Shown: positions 17,991 to 21,519 of the stretch, one piece after another
Position numbering within the stretch: the first letter of the stretch is position 1
Layout of the letters: every line of letters begins with the position of its first letter
Assembly: GCA_002685275.1 (NCBI GenBank)
Contig: NYWX01000012.1
Span: 1-21,519 of the forward strand
DNA: 21,519 nt
DNA from: Gammaproteobacteria bacterium
GTDB taxonomy: Bacteria; Pseudomonadota; Gammaproteobacteria; Woeseiales; Woeseiaceae
Reading direction: 5' to 3'
Position numbers and translations under genes: made by a program
The notes under the pieces: generated by a model
Seen by the model: only the letters and a program-made list of their open reading frames with translations
What the model was told of the DNA's origin: nothing
Databases searched by the model: none

Positions 17991-19092
17991 TAATTTTTTC
18001 CTTAATATCTATTTTGATCTCTCCTCTATACACAAATGGAGTATCAACTATGCGAGCTTTTAAAGTCTTATTCCTAACTTTAACTTTTACATGATCATAT
18101 TCACCTGCTGGTAACCTCGCCAGAGCAATTGATCTTCCTGTGCTTGGTGAAAATCCACCACTTGTTATTTCGCCATCACCAAACTCATCAATTAAAACTT
18201 TTTGACCATTTCTTAGGACGCCCATATCCTCTAAGATTAAACCAACAAACTGTTTTTTATTTGGAGAACTTTGGAGCTCTTCTAGTGCTTTTCGTCCAAT
18301 AAAATTACGATCTTTGGGATTCCATCCAATAGTCCAACTTAAACCGGACTCAAGTGGAGAGGTGAATTCATTCATATCTGTCCCATATAGATTTAATGCA
18401 GCTTCCAGACGAAGGGTGTCCCGGGCACCAAGACCGCAAGGTGTAATACCTTTTGACAATAACTGATCCCATAGCTTTGGAGCATCGGTATTTGATATGC
18501 AAAGCTCAAAGCCATCTTCACCTGTGTAGCCAGTTCTTGCTACAAATATATTTCCAGCATTAAATGAATTAAAAGGCTTCAACAACAATGCCTCATTTTT
18601 GTAGTCAAGGGATAGGCATTCGGAAGCTAATTCTCTAGCATGAGGCCCCTGAACAGCAATCATTGATAAATCTTCTCGTTCGTTAATTAAAATATTGAAA
18701 GAATAAGCTTGCTCCTGAATCCAAGTAAGATCTTTTTTACGAGTTGCTGAATTAGTAACAAGTCGGAAGCTTTTATCAGAAATGAAATAAATAATTAAAT
18801 CGTCAACAATACCGCCATTGCAATTTAACATTACAGTATAGAGAGCATTTCCGTAATCTTTGAGCTTTTTGATATCACCCGCCACTAAATATTGCAAAAA
18901 TTCTCTAACTCGCTCTCCTGACAGATCAATAATTGTCATGTGTGAGACATCAAAAATACCTGCACTCTGACGAACGGCGAGATGCTCTTGCTTTTGTGAT
19001 CCATAATGCAAGGGCATATTCCAACCACCAAAATCTATAATGCGAGCGTTAGCTGCAATATGCTTTTCAAAAAGTTTAGTTTTTAATCCCAT
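17983..19092 (-). CDS. gcvT: Glycine cleavage system T protein (aminomethyltransferase)
   Basis: GcvT releases ammonia from the aminomethyl-lipoyl arm of GcvH and transfers the one-carbon unit to tetrahydrofolate, giving methylenetetrahydrofolate, the cofactor also used by ThyA in this window. The 369-residue protein (E. coli 364) has LFEKHIAANARIIDFGGWNMPLHYG at the N-terminus, IFDVSHM, GGIVDDLI, the folate-binding ARTGYTGEDGFEL region, and GARDTLRLEAALNLYGTDM. It is the first gene of gcvT-gcvH-gcvPA-gcvPB. The ATG at 19092 has GAGAG only 3 nt upstream, an unusually short spacing, and lies 69 nt downstream of a tandem glycine riboswitch, so expression should follow glycine availability. Confidence 0.97.
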   Translation of the reverse strand: MGLKTKLFEKHIAANARIIDFGGWNMPLHYGSQKQEHLAVRQSAGIFDVSHMTIIDLSGERVREFLQYLVAGDIKKLKDYGNALYTVMLNCNGGIVDDLIIYFISDKSFRLVTNSATRKKDLTWIQEQAYSFNILINEREDLSMIAVQGPHARELASECLSLDYKNEALLLKPFNSFNAGNIFVARTGYTGEDGFELCISNTDAPKLWDQLLSKGITPCGLGARDTLRLEAALNLYGTDMNEFTSPLESGLSWTIGWNPKDRNFIGRKALEELQSSPNKKQFVGLILEDMGVLRNGQKVLIDEFGDGEITSGGFSPSTGRSIALARLPAGEYDHVKVKVRNKTLKARIVDTPFVYRGEIKIDIKEKINE

Positions 19093-19127
19093 CAGCTCTC
19101 ATCAATGTTAATTGGATCATGCAAAAC

Positions 19128-19167
19128 AAAAAAACGACAGACACAAAAAAACTGCCGCCCCTCTGTC
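19128..19167 (-). terminator. Candidate riboswitch-controlled terminator in the gcvT leader
   Basis: On the minus strand GACAGA (19167-19162) can pair with TCTGTC (19141-19136), giving a 6-bp stem with a 20-nt loop followed by G and a run of seven T (19134-19128). The 5' arm overlaps the 3' strand of aptamer-2 P1 (CAGAG, 19165-19161), so hairpin and ligand-bound aptamer would exclude each other. This fits a transcriptional on-switch. The stem is short and the loop long, so efficiency is uncertain. A second T7 run lies in the loop (19151-19145). Confidence 0.45.
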
Positions 19168-19328
19168 CTTTGCTACCTGAGAGATCAATGACTAAAGTTA
19201 GTCACATTCCCCTTCGGTGGGCCACATTGGCCACTCTCCAGAGCTAATCAACGTAAGCAGTCCTTTTGCCTGAGCGTTTCCGAGCGTGTTGCGCCTTCGG
19301 CGTCTCAATTGAACGAGATCTCTTCTGC
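19161..19328 (-). promoter_or_regulatory. Tandem glycine riboswitch (two aptamers) upstream of gcvT
   Basis: Read on the minus strand, two consecutive glycine aptamers lie in the gcvT leader. Aptamer 1 (about 19328-19257) has GCAG as the 5' strand of P1, a CGCCGAAGGCGCAAC hairpin, and CGCTCAGGCAAAAGGACTGC closing it. Aptamer 2 (about 19242-19161) has CTCTGGAGAG, CCACCGAAGGGG, and CTCTCAGGTAGCAAAGGACAGAG. The repeated CAGG..AAAGGAC core and the CCGAAGG motif in each half are diagnostic of the family. A short linker (about 19256-19243) joins them. Known members bind glycine and usually switch gcv genes on when glycine is abundant, so the activating direction here is inferred. Confidence 0.95.
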
Positions 19329-19332
19329 ATAA

Positions 19333-19362
19333 GTTATAGATTAATAGAATTATTTTATACAA
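19333..19362 (-). promoter_or_regulatory. Candidate sigma-70 promoter of the gcv operon
   Basis: On the minus strand, TATAAC (19333-19338, 5/6 to the -10 consensus) follows TTGTAT (19357-19362, 3/6) at 18 bp. Transcription would start near 19327, right at the first aptamer. A leader TAATC (19341-19345) could instead pair with GATTA in the aptamer linker to form a leader-linker kink-turn, which would require an upstream start, perhaps from TATAAA at 19353-19358. Confidence 0.3.
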
Positions 19363-19426
19363 CAACTTCACAAGTTACCAGCTAACAATGAATGCTAAGA
19401 CTAGACTCTTATGTTTTTACCCAAGC

Positions 19427-20581
19427 TTATTTAACGCCCAAGGCAACCCTTACTGCATGTTTTTTAATTGGTCCACTATGATTAAAAATTTGCATCCCAG
19501 CCATTCTTATATATTGAATAAATTTTGAATCCATCATGAATAATTTATTAAGACTTGTCATAAAATGCATCATGGTTAAATTAGGTCCCTTTCGTGCACG
19601 TTCATAACCACGTAAAACAAGACGATCTCCAGGATATAAATCATTGTCTATGGCAGAACTTAAGACCGTAGCGAGTTCTAAAGCATCCTGAAACCCTAAA
19701 TTGACTCCCTGACCAGCTAAGGGATGAATAGCGTGAGCTGCATCGCCAATGAGAGCAATTCCATGCTTAACATATTCTTGTGCATGCTGAGCGCAAAGTG
19801 GAAATAAACCTTTCGGGCCAGCTAAAGTCATCTTCCCCAGAACGCTATCTGACGCCTGTGTAATTATCTCACCAAGTTTATTATCATTAAATTTAATAAG
19901 TTCTGATGCTTTTTCAGGGTTTATGGACCAAACAACTGATACTTGACCATTAGACAGCGGAAGAATGCCTAAAGGTCCATTATTTAAAAATCTTTGCCGA
20001 GCAATCCCTTTATGGTCATGCTCGACATTAAGGTTAGTTACAAATGCAGTTTGATTATAAGGCCACAGGTTAGTCTTAATATTTGCGAGATCTCGGATTT
20101 GAGAATTAACACCATCAGATCCAATAATAAGATCTCCACTAGGTATTTCTTTAACTTTAGTGTCAAAATAAAGCTCAACATTAGTATCTTTGAGAACCTT
20201 TAGTAAAGCGTCTTGAATAAGGCTATTTTCGATTATGTATCCTAAATACGGCACAGCAAATTCTGCTGCATCAAAATATAAAGATGATTTACTGTCTGGC
20301 TTGCAATTTTTATCCCAAACACACATTCCCTGATAAGGAGAAACACGATTTTTTTTTATATGAGACCAAGCTCCAACTAAATCTAGTATTTCCATTGACC
20401 CACTAGCTATAGCTGACACACGAAGTGAGTGATCATTTTTTAATGAAAAAAAGGGTCTCGAATTTGCATCTATTACTTTAATCTTAAATATTGAAGCATG
20501 CCTTCCTTTACTCAGTAAAGCCGCACAAATTAAACCCGCTATTCCAGCGCCAATGATCGTAATATCAAATTTATTTTTCAT
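19427..20581 (-). CDS. ubiI: FAD-dependent ubiquinone hydroxylase, UbiI/VisC type
   Basis: A 384-residue class A flavin monooxygenase of the UbiH/UbiF/UbiI family, which hydroxylates polyprenyl-phenol intermediates of ubiquinone synthesis. The N-terminal FAD Rossmann motif is IIGAGIAG (residues 9-16), followed by VIDANSRPF. The second FAD/NADPH motif is DLIIGSDGVNS. The ribityl-binding block is ALIGDAAHAIHPLAGQGVNLGFQDA, with the GDAAH and GVNLG pattern of UbiI/VisC. The C-terminus (MQIFNHSGPIKKHAVRVALG) is also typical. By position (E. coli order ubiH-ubiI-gcvT) it should be the C5 hydroxylase UbiI, but this subfamily is hard to separate by eye from UbiF. Its ATG overlaps the ubiH TGA by 4 nt. 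A run of T after about 20 codons is in frame, with no break. Confidence 0.9.
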   Translation of the reverse strand: MKNKFDITIIGAGIAGLICAALLSKGRHASIFKIKVIDANSRPFFSLKNDHSLRVSAIASGSMEILDLVGAWSHIKKNRVSPYQGMCVWDKNCKPDSKSSLYFDAAEFAVPYLGYIIENSLIQDALLKVLKDTNVELYFDTKVKEIPSGDLIIGSDGVNSQIRDLANIKTNLWPYNQTAFVTNLNVEHDHKGIARQRFLNNGPLGILPLSNGQVSVVWSINPEKASELIKFNDNKLGEIITQASDSVLGKMTLAGPKGLFPLCAQHAQEYVKHGIALIGDAAHAIHPLAGQGVNLGFQDALELATVLSSAIDNDLYPGDRLVLRGYERARKGPNLTMMHFMTSLNKLFMMDSKFIQYIRMAGMQIFNHSGPIKKHAVRVALGVK

Positions 20582-21519
20582 CGCAAGGGAATACCGCGAG
20601 ACAAACGAGGTAACTTTCCTGCTAACCCCATTGTATGTTTTGCAAACATTGGTCGAACTCCAGGAATTAAATCAAATCCAATCATACCAATGTTACGAAG
20701 TATTCTAAATTCAGGTCGTAAAGTACCAAAAAGACGAACTAAATTGTCTGTAAAGTAAACTAATTTTTTCTGATCTAACCGTCGCCAACCAGCATAATGA
20801 TCTAAGATTTCTTTATTACCAGGATCACAAAATCCTGATGGGTTATCTGCAATGCATTCACATAGTGCTGCTACATCACGCATACCAAGATTAAATCCTT
20901 GCCCTGAGACAGGGTGGAGTCCATGAGCAGAATTGCCTATTAATACACTTCTTGAGGCAATCAGTCGATTCGCCTTACTCAAAATTAACGGATAATCTGA
21001 TCGAGCTCCTAGGTGTGAAAAGATTCCGAGCCTAAAGCCAAACTCTTCCTGTAATTCATTGAGAAAAGAATTGTCATCTAAAGAAAGAACGCGGTCTGCG
21101 TCATTTTCAGAAACAGTCCAAATGAATCCTGCTCGATCACCTGTTATTGGTAATATTGCAAGAGGACCTTGAGAAGTAAATCTCTCAAAGGCGCGATTAA
21201 ATAATGGTTTTTCAGTAATTAAATTACCAACTATTGCACGTTGGGCATAATCATATTTTTGTACTTCTATACCAATCATTTCTCTGATACTGGAGTTAGC
21301 TCCATCTGCAGCCACAATTAACTTAGACGATAACGAAAGCTTATCATCTCCAGAAATAACTTCTGCTATAACCCTATTATCAGCAAAATCAATATTTTCA
21401 ATTCGAGCTGGACAAAAGATATCAACATTTTTTGTTGAAAGAAGTGAAGATTCTAGAATGTCGCCTAAAACTCGATTAATGACAACATAACCAAGTGCCT
21501 CAACACCTTCTTCTTTAGC
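20578..21519 (-). CDS. ubiH: FAD-dependent 2-octaprenyl-6-methoxyphenol hydroxylase UbiH (partial, 5' end outside)
   Basis: The frame stays open to the right edge, so the N-terminal FAD Rossmann motif is outside the window and about 313 residues are present. At the edge the protein reads LGYVVINRVLGDIL, matching the conserved UbiH segment that holds the substrate-site entrance. KLIVAADGANSSIREM follows (the second FAD motif, DG). The ribityl-binding region is VLIGNSAHGLHPVSGQGFNLGMRDVAAL; GN-A-H and GFNLG are characteristic of UbiH rather than UbiI or UbiF. UbiH hydroxylates C1 of the ring in aerobic ubiquinone synthesis, probably within the Ubi metabolon. A GTG at 21315 lies in the middle of the DG motif and is not the start. 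ubiI follows with a 4-nt overlap. Confidence 0.94.
   Translation of the reverse strand, partial: AKEEGVEALGYVVINRVLGDILESSLLSTKNVDIFCPARIENIDFADNRVIAEVISGDDKLSLSSKLIVAADGANSSIREMIGIEVQKYDYAQRAIVGNLITEKPLFNRAFERFTSQGPLAILPITGDRAGFIWTVSENDADRVLSLDDNSFLNELQEEFGFRLGIFSHLGARSDYPLILSKANRLIASRSVLIGNSAHGLHPVSGQGFNLGMRDVAALCECIADNPSGFCDPGNKEILDHYAGWRRLDQKKLVYFTDNLVRLFGTLRPEFRILRNIGMIGFDLIPGVRPMFAKHTMGLAGKLPRLSRGIPLR

Larger units (their letters stand above)
19093..19426 (-). other. 334-bp gap between ubiI and gcvT
   Basis: This longest gene-free stretch of the window is almost filled by the gcvT leader: the tandem glycine riboswitch, its candidate terminator and a candidate promoter. About 65 bp next to the ubiI stop (19363-19426) show no convincing hairpin or other feature. 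No ORF of note was seen on either strand. Confidence 0.8.

Noticed and set aside
21313..21315. GTG as the start of a 245-residue protein
   Set aside because: It falls within the conserved second FAD motif, and the frame is open with UbiH-like sequence to the window edge.
1..21519. Mobile elements, CRISPR arrays, prophage, toxin-antitoxin or biosynthetic clusters
   Set aside because: No transposase, integrase, spaced direct repeats or such gene families were seen; gene content is conserved housekeeping apart from the protease cluster.

Overview
This is an AT-rich (roughly one-third GC by eye), gene-dense stretch of a gammaproteobacterial chromosome. The gene order, several 1-8 nt gaps or overlaps, the frequent TTG starts and the low GC suggest a compact-genome, probably aquatic, gammaproteobacterium. 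The genus cannot be assigned from the window alone. No mobile element, phage gene, CRISPR array, rRNA or tRNA was seen.

Layout. (1) 1-117, minus strand: the 5' end of a gene that runs off the left edge, possibly an AmgK-type sugar kinase/phosphotransferase. (2) 216-6638, plus strand: lptD-surA-pdxA-rsmA-apaG-apaH, the classic enterobacterial order, covering outer-membrane biogenesis, vitamin B6 synthesis, rRNA methylation and Ap4A hydrolysis. (3) 6620-8695, minus strand: lgt-thyA-folA, covering lipoprotein acylation and the dTMP/folate cycle; it converges on apaH, and the two 3' ends overlap by 19 bp. (4) 8781-10808, plus strand: a YyaL/SPATA20-like thioredoxin-fold protein of unknown role. 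(5) 10849-14595, minus strand: a large Nma111/Ynm3-type protease with one active and one degenerate trypsin-like domain and PDZ repeats, followed by a small lipoprotein and a membrane-anchored protein of unknown function. (6) 14696-19092, minus strand: the glycine-cleavage operon gcvT-gcvH-gcvPA-gcvPB, with P protein split into two subunits. It is preceded at about 19160-19330 by a tandem glycine riboswitch and a possible terminator switch. (7) 19427-21519, minus strand: ubiI and the 3' two-thirds of ubiH, two flavin hydroxylases of ubiquinone synthesis overlapping by 4 bp. ubiH-ubiI-gcvT-gcvH-gcvP is also the E. coli order.

Most of the window is conserved housekeeping. LptD, SurA and Lgt belong to envelope biogenesis. 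ThyA and FolA form the dihydrofolate cycle, which links to the GcvT one-carbon output, and the riboswitch links gcv expression to glycine. The least ordinary part is region 5, an apparently exported homologue of a eukaryote-style double-protease/multi-PDZ protein with two uncharacterised envelope partners. I found no clear evidence of a wholly new system; the best leads are that cluster and the riboswitch expression platform.
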